From the NCBI GenBank assembly GCA_046297095.1, contig JBKCNS010000001.1, positions 60,922-124,921 of the forward strand: DNA of 64,000 bases, given 5' to 3'. Below the pieces are notes generated by a model, which was not told where the DNA came from, searched no databases, and saw nothing but the letters and a program-made list of their open reading frames with translations. This document shows positions 9,152 to 17,534 of the stretch, in pieces; the first letter of the stretch is position 1, and each line of letters starts with the position of its first letter. The translations under genes were made by a program, and so were the position numbers. Source of the DNA: JBBATK01 sp046297095. GTDB taxonomy: Bacteria; Bacteroidota; Ignavibacteria; Kapaibacteriales; NICIL-2.

Positions 9152-10926
9152 TGCGATTGCAAGTGACGCGGCACAAACCACTCCGTCACCAGATATCCGG
9201 GACGTACCGGCTTGAAGCTCACGTTGGCCAACCGACGATTATACAAAGCCAATAATTGTGGCGACCACAAAAAGGTATAGGCTGCTTCCTCGTGGACTAT
9301 TTGCTGGAACTCTCGCATCAGCTGTGTGCGCCGAGTTACGTCGAACTCTACACGATTCAGCTCCATAAGCTCATCGGCACGTTTATTCCTAAAGCCCACG
9401 TAATTCGATCCCTCGTTCTCGGCCTGGCTTGAATGCCACAGCTGGAGCGGGTCCGAGGGGATGTTGTCATTCACCCACGATCCTATATAGGCATCGAAGG
9501 CATGCGTGGCATTTTGCTTGAGGAACACAGACCATTCTATACGCGCCACATGGCACATTATTCCCACTCGTTTGGCCTCGTTAGAAAACAAGATGGCAAT
9601 GTTCTCCCGTGTTTCGTTGCCGGCATTTACATTGATGGAAAACTCCATACGAACCTTCTGCCCCTTGATCGTCTTATCAAGCACACCGTCGCCATCGGTA
9701 TCACTCCAACCTGCATCTGCTAGCAGTTGCTTGGCTTTCTCGGGGTTGTAGTCGTAGGGCACCATCGAGCTATCATACTCCGGACGATTCTTATATACCG
9801 GGCCGTCGATAGGTACCGCATAGCCGCGCATCACCGTTTTGATCAGATACTCGCGATTGAACAAGTGGCATAACGCCTGACGCACGCGTTTGTCGGCAAA
9901 CTGCGGCTTGCGGGAGTTCCATCCCACATAGCTGTACACACTTTGCTCGTACGGTGCTTTTGCGATATAGGGAATCCTTGTAGTGTCCAGCTGTTCATCA
10001 AACATTGGCGGTGGAACCGATTCAAAGAAATCGATATCTTCTGTTTTCATCGCGCTCATAGCTGCGGTGCGGTCATTAATGATCACACCAACGATTGCAT
10101 CAGCATAGCCCCTACGCCACGCACAGGGCGAGTTCCACGGACGCTGAGATTTCTTCAACACCACTTGCTCACCGGTGCTCCACGAGCTCAATGCATACGG
10201 CCCCGAACCTATAAGAAGTTTGGGATCTCGCTTCATTTCTGCACTTCCAAACCAATCCGCGAATTCCTGAATGGCGGGATTCTTTGTCACCAAGTTTGTG
10301 TCGTTGGTCTCGCGAATAGTGTAGCGGTCGGTTAGACCCTTGGGGTCCATGATGTGCTTGGGAACAATACGCAAATCACCAAGCTGAATATCTGCCATGA
10401 AGTATGGCTTGCGCATGGTAATCACTATGGTAAGAGAGTCGGTTGCCTGCACATCCACAACATCGTCGAAATACACGCGCAAGGGAGAGGCATCAAGTAT
10501 AAGCGGGTTCTTGATTGCTTTGAAACTGAATACTACGTCGGCGGATGTAAGCGGATGACCATCGCTAAAGAATATGCCTTTGCGAAGATGCCAGGTATAG
10601 CTAAGGTGATCGGCAGAAATACGCGGCAGCGAGTCCACAAGATTAGCCACAAACTCTGTAGTTGAGGGATCCTGCTCAAGCATGCCGTCGAACATCAGGG
10701 TATAGATGGTCTTTGCGCTATTGTCGTTGGTGGTGTATGGATTCAAACCCGATGGGTCTGATAACTGATGGCAGAAGATAACGTCTCCGGGTACGGGCGA
10801 ACCCGGTTGCATAAACTCCTCACGCGTGTGCTGTATGCGATTGCAGGACTCCAAACCAAATGTCCCTACTACTCCCGGTATGCCCAGAGCAAGAACACAG
10901 ATGATAGTATAGATGCGACGAATCAT
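9139..10926 (-). CDS. Peptide-type (family 5) ABC transporter solute-binding protein
   Basis: Family 5 extracellular solute-binding protein (OppA/DppA-like), which captures peptides or similar ligands for an ABC importer. I take the start at ATG 10926 (MIRRIYTII), which gives a hydrophobic signal ending GLESCNR; the Cys may be a lipidation site, although LESC is not an ideal lipobox. Family blocks include GLNPYTTND, the segment YTWHLRKGIFFSDGHPLTSADVVFSF (given in part), RVRQALCHLFNREYLI and the middle segment beginning YNPEKAKQLLADAGW. An alternative upstream ATG at 10965 would put 13 residues before the signal. No permease or ATPase gene is adjacent, so it is an orphan binding protein in this window. 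Ligand unknown. Confidence 0.93.
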   Translation of the reverse strand: MIRRIYTIICVLALGIPGVVGTFGLESCNRIQHTREEFMQPGSPVPGDVIFCHQLSDPSGLNPYTTNDNSAKTIYTLMFDGMLEQDPSTTEFVANLVDSLPRISADHLSYTWHLRKGIFFSDGHPLTSADVVFSFKAIKNPLILDASPLRVYFDDVVDVQATDSLTIVITMRKPYFMADIQLGDLRIVPKHIMDPKGLTDRYTIRETNDTNLVTKNPAIQEFADWFGSAEMKRDPKLLIGSGPYALSSWSTGEQVVLKKSQRPWNSPCAWRRGYADAIVGVIINDRTAAMSAMKTEDIDFFESVPPPMFDEQLDTTRIPYIAKAPYEQSVYSYVGWNSRKPQFADKRVRQALCHLFNREYLIKTVMRGYAVPIDGPVYKNRPEYDSSMVPYDYNPEKAKQLLADAGWSDTDGDGVLDKTIKGQKVRMEFSINVNAGNETRENIAILFSNEAKRVGIMCHVARIEWSVFLKQNATHAFDAYIGSWVNDNIPSDPLQLWHSSQAENEGSNYVGFRNKRADELMELNRVEFDVTRRTQLMREFQQIVHEEAAYTFLWSPQLLALYNRRLANVSFKPVRPGYLVTEWFVPRHLQSHMAQ

Positions 10927-10965
10927 ATCAATCACGCGTTGAGATAAACAAACAGAAAAACTCAT

Positions 10966-11367
10966 AATCGCCGGACTTCACCGTGGCGGGTACTCCGGCA
11001 GCTTCTGTGCACCATTGTTACTAGGGCACCTTTGCTACTAGACCGCCACAACTACGCTTGCCCCGCTCACCCTTGCTACACACCGCGAAACGCAATGCTC
11101 ATAAAAGAGATAAAGCAAAGCTGCATTCATGGCAACGGGAAACCGACGGCGCAAAATACGTACGGCATAGCGCCACCCTCGGTAAAAAGTATCCACCGTT
11201 GCTGCTGAAATAGTGCAATTGTTAACACATGAAAAAAGTACAACTCACGGCGCGCATGCGAAGCTTCGTGCGTAACTTCGCAGGCATTGAGTATGTGTCA
11301 TTGAGTCTGCGTACGACTCAGCGTAGATTCAGTGATAAGATTCCGTTCAATACAACCCAAGAACAGT
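10966..11367. other. Intergenic region, 400 bp
   Basis: Divergent spacer between the solute-binding protein gene and the DUF3098 gene. It holds loosely repeated TTGCTAC/TTACTAG-type motifs around 11020-11090 and a possible leader ORF that starts at 11229 and shares sequence with the DUF3098 gene in another frame. I see no RNA gene or convincing promoter. Confidence 0.4.
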
Positions 11368-11646
11368 ATGGCAAAGCAAAGCAAGGCATTTGGCGCGGGA
11401 AAAAAAGTAGTGTGGGATTTCCCCTATGCGCGCAGAAACTTCATGATATTCGGCCTGGGAATCGTAGTGATCCTGATTGGTTATATGTTGATGTCTACCG
11501 GCATCAGCGATGAAGCATCACACCAAACAGCGTGGAATAACCCGCTGGCGGTATCGGTTGCTCCCGTAGTCTTGGTGATTGGCTACTGTGTAATCATTCC
11601 CTACGCAATTCTTCGCATGTTCAAGGATAAAGCAGCTGGTGAGTAG
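11368..11646 (+). CDS. DUF3098 membrane protein
   Basis: Small inner-membrane protein (92 residues from ATG 11368, MAKQSKAFGAG). It has a short basic N-terminus with VVWDFPYARRNFMIFGLGI, typical of DUF3098, and two transmembrane helices (about residues 28-47 and 62-82). It ends in a basic cytoplasmic tail. DUF3098 proteins are found mainly in Bacteroidota and often sit near cell-division or undecaprenyl-phosphate recycling genes; no such neighbours are seen here. An in-frame ATG at 11332 would add 12 residues, but the shorter start matches the family better. Confidence 0.85.
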   Translation: MAKQSKAFGAGKKVVWDFPYARRNFMIFGLGIVVILIGYMLMSTGISDEASHQTAWNNPLAVSVAPVVLVIGYCVIIPYAILRMFKDKAAGE

Positions 11647-11775
11647 TTGTCGCATTGCTGACGGCGAATGAGATCCGAGTTGCTACTGTCAAAGACGTGC
11701 TTGTAGATAGCACGCATCTGCCATTCCGAAGGTGACCACAGGCAGGCGCCGGCCCTTCGCATTACGGAGGATATT

Positions 11776-12153
11776 ATGGAAACGAACTCCGAACACCAGC
11801 CTTTACCGATGTCTTCGAACATCGAACAAGACGAAGCTACGGTTCACGCCGATCTGCCATCGAAGCTGGACCACATGGAGAGCCGGCGACAAACGCACGC
11901 CGTAAAATTGCTGCTGAAGAATGTTCGGTTGCTTTTTAGCATGCTTCGCGATAAGCGCTTTCACGTAGCCCTGAGAACTAAAGCTATCATTCTTGGAGCA
12001 TTGGTGTATTTCGTTGTTCCCATTGATGCGGTTCCTGATTTTTTACCACTGATCGGATATCTGGACGACGCGGGCGTGATCTCTGCAGTTGTTCATGCAC
12101 TTGTGGACGAGATACGTGCCTACGAGTCCTTTAGAACCGGTGGATTGGTATAA
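11776..12153 (+). CDS. YkvA family (DUF1232) protein
   Basis: 125-residue protein with the DUF1232 core: YFVVPIDAVPDFLPLIGYLDD, in part, followed by GVISAVVHALVDEI. This family has a short hydrophobic hairpin containing P-D-x-x-P-D-x-x-P. Function is unknown; members are thought to associate with membranes. The first 45 residues are acidic and poorly conserved. A well-placed GGAGG (about 11766-11770) lies upstream of the ATG. It is followed by a strong bidirectional hairpin that separates it from rsmI. Confidence 0.88.
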   Translation: METNSEHQPLPMSSNIEQDEATVHADLPSKLDHMESRRQTHAVKLLLKNVRLLFSMLRDKRFHVALRTKAIILGALVYFVVPIDAVPDFLPLIGYLDDAGVISAVVHALVDEIRAYESFRTGGLV

Positions 12154-12196
12154 CAGACAGCACCTGCATCTGCATCATTACGGTGATATAAATTCA

Positions 12197-12237
12197 AAGA
12201 GCCGACCTTGTTGAAGGTTCGGCTCTTGTGATTTTTT
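12197..12237 (+). terminator. Rho-independent terminator between convergent genes
   Basis: A 13-14-bp stem (AAGAGCCGACCTT with AAGGTTCGGCTCTT, one bulged base) and a 4-base loop (12210-12213) are followed on the plus strand by six T residues at 12232-12237. It terminates the YkvA-like gene. It probably also acts on the converging rsmI transcript, although the T-run is weaker on that side. Confidence 0.85.
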
Positions 12238-12285
12238 GTTGTCGTTGTCGTGTGTATTGCCATGCGATGCAGAAGCATTGCGAAT

Positions 12286-14061
12286 CTACCAGCGTCGGCG
12301 CCTGCCTCCACCGCCGGAATTACCACCGCCGGAATCACCGCCGCCGGAGTTACCGCCGCCGGAATTTCCATTGCCGCGGTTGAATCCACCGCCACCGCCT
12401 CTACCGCCGCGCCCACTACGACCACCACCGCCGCCACGGCCACCTCTGCCGCCGCGCCCGCCACCGCCACCCGGACGGAAGTTCTGACGTGCATTGGCAT
12501 CAAAGATGGAATAGTTAGCGCCTTCGCGATTACCAAAGTTCTCGCGCTCATCATAACTCTCATCGTAGAACTCTACACCGGATTGCGAAACGCTGTTGTA
12601 TCGCTCATTGCCATTGTGCATCGGCTGCTCGTCGCGGTCGTTGCCATCGCGATATCCCCCGCCTCTGGGCGGCCGATTACCACCCGGCTGATTGCGAAAT
12701 CCGCCGCGGCGACCGCCGTTACGGCCGCCGTCGCGATTGCCATCACGTCCGCCGTCTCTATTGCCGTCTCTATTGCCGTCACGGCCACCGTCTCTGCCGC
12801 CTTCGCGGCGAGGGCGCTGTTGGCGAGGATCGTCAAACATGTTGCCGTCTGCGGGACGCACCGGCGCTTGATCGTCGTAGCGAACATTACCGTCTGAGTA
12901 TCGGGGTGCCGGTTGAGCATCCTCGAAGCGGGGTTGCGCACTATCGAAACCTCCTTCGGCAACATCTGCGCGCTCACCACCGGGACGGCGATCATCCCAA
13001 CGGCGACGATCATTAAAGCGACGATCGTTGTTACGACCTCCGCGTCCGCCACGCCGGCCGTGGTTGCGGCGCTGGCCGTCGCCACGTCTGTCGTTTCGAT
13101 CCTGATCTCGATTTACACTTTCAACTACCGGTGCATACTCGTCGATGCCGGCCGGCACCACTTCGAGTTCATCACCGGGAAGAAGCGGTAGCTCCTCTGC
13201 TTCGTCATCATACTGCGGTGCAACGGCAGTACGGCCGCGACCACGACGTTGGGGCTCTTGTGCACGGGCTGCGGCAGGTTTTGAGGCAGGTTCTGAGGCA
13301 GGTTCTGAGGAAAGTTCTGAGGCAACGGGAGCCTGTGATGCAGCAACCTCTTGCTCAGGTGCATCAGGATTGCCTTCGATAACAATAACAAACTCGCCAC
13401 GAAACTTATTCTCTTCGAAAAATGTGTGCAGCTCCGATAGCGTTCCATAGTGGTGAGCTTCGTTTGCCATGGTGAGATTGCAGCCAATGTACGCGGGGCG
13501 CGAAGGCATGAAGTTGGCAAGCGCAGCAAGCACGGTTTTCAGTCTATACGGCGTGTCCATGAGCACAATTGTGCGCGGCTCGCGGGCTAGTTTCACAATC
13601 TCTGCGTCGCGCTCTTCATTCTTTCGGCTTAGAAACCCGGCATACACAAACTGACGCGCATTGTAGGTGCTGCGCACAAGAGCGGCCAGTACACTGGATG
13701 CTCCGGGTAGCACGCGCACATCTACTTTGTATGCCACAGCTGCCTTCACCAGAATATCTCCGGGATCGGCAAGCAGCGGAGTGCCGGCATCGCTGATCAA
13801 CGCAAGAGTTTTGCCCTTGGTGAGTAGCTTCATGCATTCCACACTTGCTTCGGCATCGTTGTGCTCGTTTAGCTCGATGATCTCTTTTTCGATTTCGTAA
13901 TGATGGAGCAGGCGACGTGCCTCTTGCTCTTCTTCGCAAACGATCACATCGCAGTCCTTCAAGGCTTGTAAGCCGCGAAGCGTAATGTCATCAAAGTTTC
14001 CAATTGGCGTTGCAACAACGTACAACGTGCCTACTGCTTTGGTCGCAGCTGATTTTCTCAT
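12286..14061 (-). CDS. rsmI: RsmI-type 16S rRNA 2'-O-methyltransferase with a long Arg/Gly-rich tail
   Basis: Residues 1-235 are a tetrapyrrole-methylase-fold enzyme of the RsmI family, which methylates the ribose of C1402 in 16S rRNA using SAM. Visible blocks: VVATPIGNFDDITLRGLQAL, then ALISDAGTPLLADPG and YAGFLSRKNEERDAEI. The usual EDTR is replaced by EEEQEARRLL, as in some RsmI relatives. Residues about 236-591 are a predicted disordered extension: first an Ala/Pro/Glu linker containing a 12-bp tandem repeat (13271-13330), then long runs rich in RGG, GRGG, RDG(G/N) and NSGGG, ending GGGGRRRRW. RGG-type tails bind RNA in other proteins. A full-length RsmI is normally about 280 residues, so the tail exceeds the enzyme in length. 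The tail is in frame throughout with no stop, and the frame is supported by the terminator beyond its stop. Confidence 0.92.
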   Translation of the reverse strand: MRKSAATKAVGTLYVVATPIGNFDDITLRGLQALKDCDVIVCEEEQEARRLLHHYEIEKEIIELNEHNDAEASVECMKLLTKGKTLALISDAGTPLLADPGDILVKAAVAYKVDVRVLPGASSVLAALVRSTYNARQFVYAGFLSRKNEERDAEIVKLAREPRTIVLMDTPYRLKTVLAALANFMPSRPAYIGCNLTMANEAHHYGTLSELHTFFEENKFRGEFVIVIEGNPDAPEQEVAASQAPVASELSSEPASEPASKPAAARAQEPQRRGRGRTAVAPQYDDEAEELPLLPGDELEVVPAGIDEYAPVVESVNRDQDRNDRRGDGQRRNHGRRGGRGGRNNDRRFNDRRRWDDRRPGGERADVAEGGFDSAQPRFEDAQPAPRYSDGNVRYDDQAPVRPADGNMFDDPRQQRPRREGGRDGGRDGNRDGNRDGGRDGNRDGGRNGGRRGGFRNQPGGNRPPRGGGYRDGNDRDEQPMHNGNERYNSVSQSGVEFYDESYDERENFGNREGANYSIFDANARQNFRPGGGGGRGGRGGRGGGGGRSGRGGRGGGGGFNRGNGNSGGGNSGGGDSGGGNSGGGGRRRRW

Positions 14062-14094
14062 GGTACCTGTAGTATAGATAGTATGAAGTTGATT

Positions 14095-14220
14095 GTGCTA
14101 AGTATTCGTGCTGAGTAACTGTGATAAGTAATCTTGCTGTGTACCTGTGCTAAGTATTCGTGCTGAGTAACTGTGCTAAGTATTCGTGCTGTGTACCTGT
14201 GCTACGTTATTCTGCTATTG
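14095..14220. repeat. 13/26-bp degenerate tandem repeat upstream of rsmI
   Basis: Nearly five 26-bp units, each made of two related 13-mers (for example GTGCTAAGTATTC then GTGCTGAGTAACT), at 14095-14120, 14121-14146, 14147-14172, 14173-14198 and a partial 14199-14220. They begin 33 bp upstream of the rsmI start, so they lie in or near its promoter. A 13-bp repeat with similar TATTCG-containing units lies at 19542-19606. Confidence 0.85.
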
Positions 14221-14995
14221 TCATGCTCTGCTGCGTGATCAACGAAACAACGAGCGTCGTGTATATCTGTGTTGAGTGTTCTTCGGTGCGATACCCGGAG
14301 GTACATCGCCCATAAACATCGGGTTACGATTTTTGATGAGCCATAAAGCCCGAAACATCCTCCCAAAATCCAAGGGTCGGAGCGGTTGCGCATCAAAGGA
14401 GCGGCTATTAGCCGTACCGGTGAAATTGACGGTGCTTCACACGCACCAATGTCAATGAGTTATCAAGAGACGGATAAAGTTTCGATCGCGCCCCGCGCGA
14501 ATTGCCAAGCCAAACGGCTGCTTGCGATTCCTATCCTAGGCCGAACCTGAACGGCAGTGTGCACAGGATTTATGCTATCTATTCATCAAGGATCGAGGAT
14601 CAAACATCACTCGAAAAAACGCACACTGATTACGGTGTTCGCATGTACGAAAAATTTCAAGACGTATCCCACGTTCGCCGACATGCGTGCGCAATATACT
14701 GCGCTGAACCTTTCTAGGGTATCTTTTTGTTTTCAACTTCGCATCAACTACTCTTTCACTTCTCCTTAACTGCGCATCAACTACAGATTAGCATCGAATG
14801 CCGGACATGCGCATGAAGTGTGTGGGAATGGAATAGATGGGCGGACGGAATGAGGCGCTTCGTCTTGCGGCTCGATGCGTGAAGGTGGTGGCCCACTGCT
14901 ATCTATTGCTCTAGGTACAGTGTAGCGCGCATACGCCGAACATCGATGTATACGCGCTTCACGTGTAATTCAACGGGTAAATGATCTGGTAGTCC
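14221..14995. other. Unassigned 775-bp intergenic region
   Basis: No supported gene. A 60-codon frame at 14276-14458 (+, MFFGAIPGGTSPINIG...) and the frames opposite it read smoothly, with few rare codons, but I cannot match them to a family. They could be a degenerate gene or an undescribed RNA. Further frames at 14502-14769 look random. The sequence between 14700 and 14990 contains a few T-rich stretches and a repeated CGCATCAACTAC (14741-14752 and 14773-14784) but no clear hairpin. Confidence 0.35.
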
Positions 14996-15604
14996 TTACT
15001 TCTTTGTCCACTTGATACCGCAACCCACTGCCTTCACCGCATCGGGCGAGGGCGCCTTTCCGCTAAGCAATGCGTTCACCGCTCCGGCAACGTACTTCTC
15101 GGTTGCCGACTCAGCCTTCTCTGCATCATTGTCTATAGCGCCAATGTATCGCACCACGAAGTTCTTGTCCTGCTTTTGCACAACGAACACATGCGGTGTG
15201 CGTGTAGCACCAAAGGCCTTGGCTGTTTGTTGGGTGGGATCGTACAAGTACGGGAACGGGAATTTCTTCTCTGCCGCACGCTTGATCATGTTGTCGTAAG
15301 AATCATCCGGCACAATCACCGAATCGTTGGGATTAATAGCCAACACCGGATATCCCTTGGGAGCAAAGGTGTTGTGAAGATCGATGATACGATCTTCATA
15401 CGCAACCGAATAGGGGCAGTGGTTGCAAGTAAACACCACGATATATCCTTTTACATCGCTGCGCGAGGACAATCCAAGATTCTTGCCATCGATATTCTTC
15501 AAAGAAAAATCCGTAACGGCATCGCCTACCTTGTAGCCGCCGGCCAAGAGTGTGTGCGCACCAGTAAGGATCAACGCAACCATCACCACAACAAAACGCT
15601 TCAT
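14996..15604 (-). CDS. Secreted thioredoxin-fold redoxin with CNHC site
   Basis: 202-residue periplasmic thioredoxin-fold protein. The signal peptide is roughly residues 1-21 (MKRFVVVMVALILTGAHTLLA, in part). The mature part begins GYKVGDAVTDFSLKNIDGK, typical of AhpC/TSA-like redoxins, and the active site is FTCNHCPYS. It continues with RTPHVFVVQK (the cis-Pro loop) and YIGAIDN. Such proteins reduce disulfides or peroxides or pass electrons in the periplasm; the partner is unknown. It is 16 bp downstream of a TlpA-like gene and probably cotranscribed with it. A paralogue with the same CNHCP site is at 60950-61642. Confidence 0.9.
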   Translation of the reverse strand: MKRFVVVMVALILTGAHTLLAGGYKVGDAVTDFSLKNIDGKNLGLSSRSDVKGYIVVFTCNHCPYSVAYEDRIIDLHNTFAPKGYPVLAINPNDSVIVPDDSYDNMIKRAAEKKFPFPYLYDPTQQTAKAFGATRTPHVFVVQKQDKNFVVRYIGAIDNDAEKAESATEKYVAGAVNALLSGKAPSPDAVKAVGCGIKWTKK

Positions 15605-15620
15605 AGAAACTATCCTTTAG

Positions 15621-16187
15621 TTAATGAATACACGATTTTACCAATTGCTCAAGTTCCTCGCGTGATACCTGCCGCTCCATGAAGGTTCGGCACGTGCCGC
15701 TTTGCTTTATTATCAACGTTGCAGGCAACGAGCCGGACCATTCCTTGTCTACCGAGCCGATGAATGTATCGGTATCGGAATCCGAGAACAGCACACAGCC
15801 AAGCGCGGGGATACGCTCGGAAACGAACGGGATAAGTTTTGATTGCAGATCCCGTTTGAAATCAAAACTCACCATGAGAATTCTCGCCGGAAGTTTCTGT
15901 GCCTTGATCACACTGTCCAGGTGAACAAACTCCGGTAACTCCGCCACGCACGGCGCGCACCACGTGGCCCAGAAGTTCACCACAAGCACGCTGTCGGTTG
16001 TGGTTGGTGCGTTCTTGAAGATCATCTTGCTCAGAGTTTTTGCATCGCAGATCGCAATGCTCTTGCGCGGCTTCTGGGCGAGTATCGGTCGAGAATCGCA
16101 CAGCATCAGAGCGCAAGCCGTGCACAGTATCACGGCCATTCTTCCGGGTGTTCTGAGTGGTACGGATATTCCGGGTGATATAATCAT
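15621..16187 (-). CDS. TlpA/ResA-like thioredoxin-fold protein
   Basis: Secreted or membrane-anchored TlpA-like oxidoreductase. The start is uncertain: ATG 16187 gives PLRTPGR before a hydrophobic segment (MAVILCTACALMLC), ATG 16139 starts at that segment, and ATG 16226 is also in frame. The active site is NFWATWCAPCVAELPEF. The later SLPATLIIKQSGT supplies the cis-Pro. It probably reduces disulfides of exported proteins. It forms a two-gene unit with the redoxin immediately downstream and is divergent from queA. Confidence 0.88.
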   Translation of the reverse strand: MIISPGISVPLRTPGRMAVILCTACALMLCDSRPILAQKPRKSIAICDAKTLSKMIFKNAPTTTDSVLVVNFWATWCAPCVAELPEFVHLDSVIKAQKLPARILMVSFDFKRDLQSKLIPFVSERIPALGCVLFSDSDTDTFIGSVDKEWSGSLPATLIIKQSGTCRTFMERQVSREELEQLVKSCIH

Positions 16188-16286
16188 AGGATGAGTGGGA
16201 AACGATCTAACAATTCCACTTAGCATTACTCGTCAATTGGCTGACATATTACATCAAATATGTTGCAATCACAGCTTCGCCTGCAT

Positions 16287-17534
16287 ATGAACGAATTACC
16301 CGTCGACGAATTTGATTACACCCTTCCTGCTGAACGCATTGCCGAGCGCCCCTTGCCGGAGCGCGATGCTGCACGTCTGCTGGTAGCGCACGAGTCCGGT
16401 AGTGTAATCGCGCACCATCATGTGCGTGATCTGCCGGCATTAATCGCCCCGGGCAGCCTACTTATCATGAACAACTCACGTGTGGTTCCTGCGCGCTTGC
16501 ATCTGCGTAAAGACACCGGCGGCATGGTAGAGATTTTCCTCCTGGAGCCCGATCACAAGGGCACGCATGCAGAGGCACTGGCTAGCATGGCACCGCACCG
16601 ATGGAAGTGTATGATTGGCGGCAAGAATGTTCGCGAGGGTATGACGCTCACCACGAGCGATGAGCACAGCATACTGCATGCTCACGTGGTGTCGCGCCAC
16701 GAGGGTTTGGCAATAGTCGAGTTCTCTTGGAGCTTCGCCGAGACCTTCAGCGAGGCCCTGAATCGCTTCGGCGCTACGCCACTACCGCCGTACATTAAGC
16801 GTCGGGACGACAGCTCGGACAAGGAGCGATACCAAACTGTGTATGCGAAGGTAAAAGGCTCGGTAGCCGCACCCACTGCCGGACTTCATGTAAGCGAGGC
16901 ATTGCTGAGCAAATGCAAGGATCGGGGCATATCCTGCTGTGATGTTACCCTGCACATAGGTCTAGGAACCTTCGAACCCATGAAATCTGATCAGGTTCGC
17001 AATCACACCATGCATGTGGAGTACGCTGCGGCTGATCGTTCTGAGCTGATGCGTCTTCGTGAGCATCTGCTGCGCGTGCAAAGCAATCCTGAACTGCGTA
17101 CTATTTGTATTGGAACAACCTCGCTTCGCACCGCGGAATCTTTGTATCACCTTGGGTGCATGCTACACGGCAATCCGCAGATCGATCCCACAAAGCCGGA
17201 AGTAACGCAATGGTGCTGGACGGAATCGAACAAACCTGCACTCACCGCCGCAGAGAGCATTCAAGCTATTCTGAACTACATGGACTCTCAGGGCCTGGAG
17301 CAGATTCATTTCCCCACACAATTGATGATCGTGCCGGGCTTCCCCTTTATGATTTGCGATACGCTGCTTACGAATTTCCATCAACCGCGCAGTACTCTAC
17401 TGGTGCTCGTGAGCGCATTCGTTGGGCACGATAGACGAGCAGAGATTTACCATGAAGCACTTAGCAACGAGTATCGTTTCCTTAGTTACGGCGACGCGTC
17501 GCTGCTCTTTCGGGGCGCGGCCGCTCGGAGCTAA
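16287..17534 (+). CDS. queA: S-adenosylmethionine:tRNA ribosyltransferase-isomerase
   Basis: QueA transfers and isomerises the ribosyl part of SAM onto preQ1 in tRNA, making epoxyqueuosine at position 34. I start at ATG 16287 (MNELPVDEFDYTLPAERIAE, 20 residues shown); the in-frame ATG at 16260 adds nine non-conserved residues. Conserved blocks: MNNSRVVPARL, GSVAAPTAGLHVSE (PTAGLHF-like), VTLHIGLGTFEPM, and LLTNFHQPRSTLL near the C-terminus. At 415 residues it is longer than E. coli QueA (about 356) but similar to Bacteroidota-type forms. Its last 53 bp overlap the 3' end of the convergent ybbR-like gene. Confidence 0.95.
   Translation: MNELPVDEFDYTLPAERIAERPLPERDAARLLVAHESGSVIAHHHVRDLPALIAPGSLLIMNNSRVVPARLHLRKDTGGMVEIFLLEPDHKGTHAEALASMAPHRWKCMIGGKNVREGMTLTTSDEHSILHAHVVSRHEGLAIVEFSWSFAETFSEALNRFGATPLPPYIKRRDDSSDKERYQTVYAKVKGSVAAPTAGLHVSEALLSKCKDRGISCCDVTLHIGLGTFEPMKSDQVRNHTMHVEYAAADRSELMRLREHLLRVQSNPELRTICIGTTSLRTAESLYHLGCMLHGNPQIDPTKPEVTQWCWTESNKPALTAAESIQAILNYMDSQGLEQIHFPTQLMIVPGFPFMICDTLLTNFHQPRSTLLVLVSAFVGHDRRAEIYHEALSNEYRFLSYGDASLLFRGAAARS

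Noticed and set aside
12250..12897. Plus-strand ORFs opposite the rsmI tail
   Set aside because: They are Ala/Pro-rich shadows of the Gly/Arg-rich minus-strand coding sequence and have no features of their own.
14221..14995. tRNA or tmRNA in the large spacer
   Set aside because: I searched by eye for T-loop and acceptor patterns and found none.
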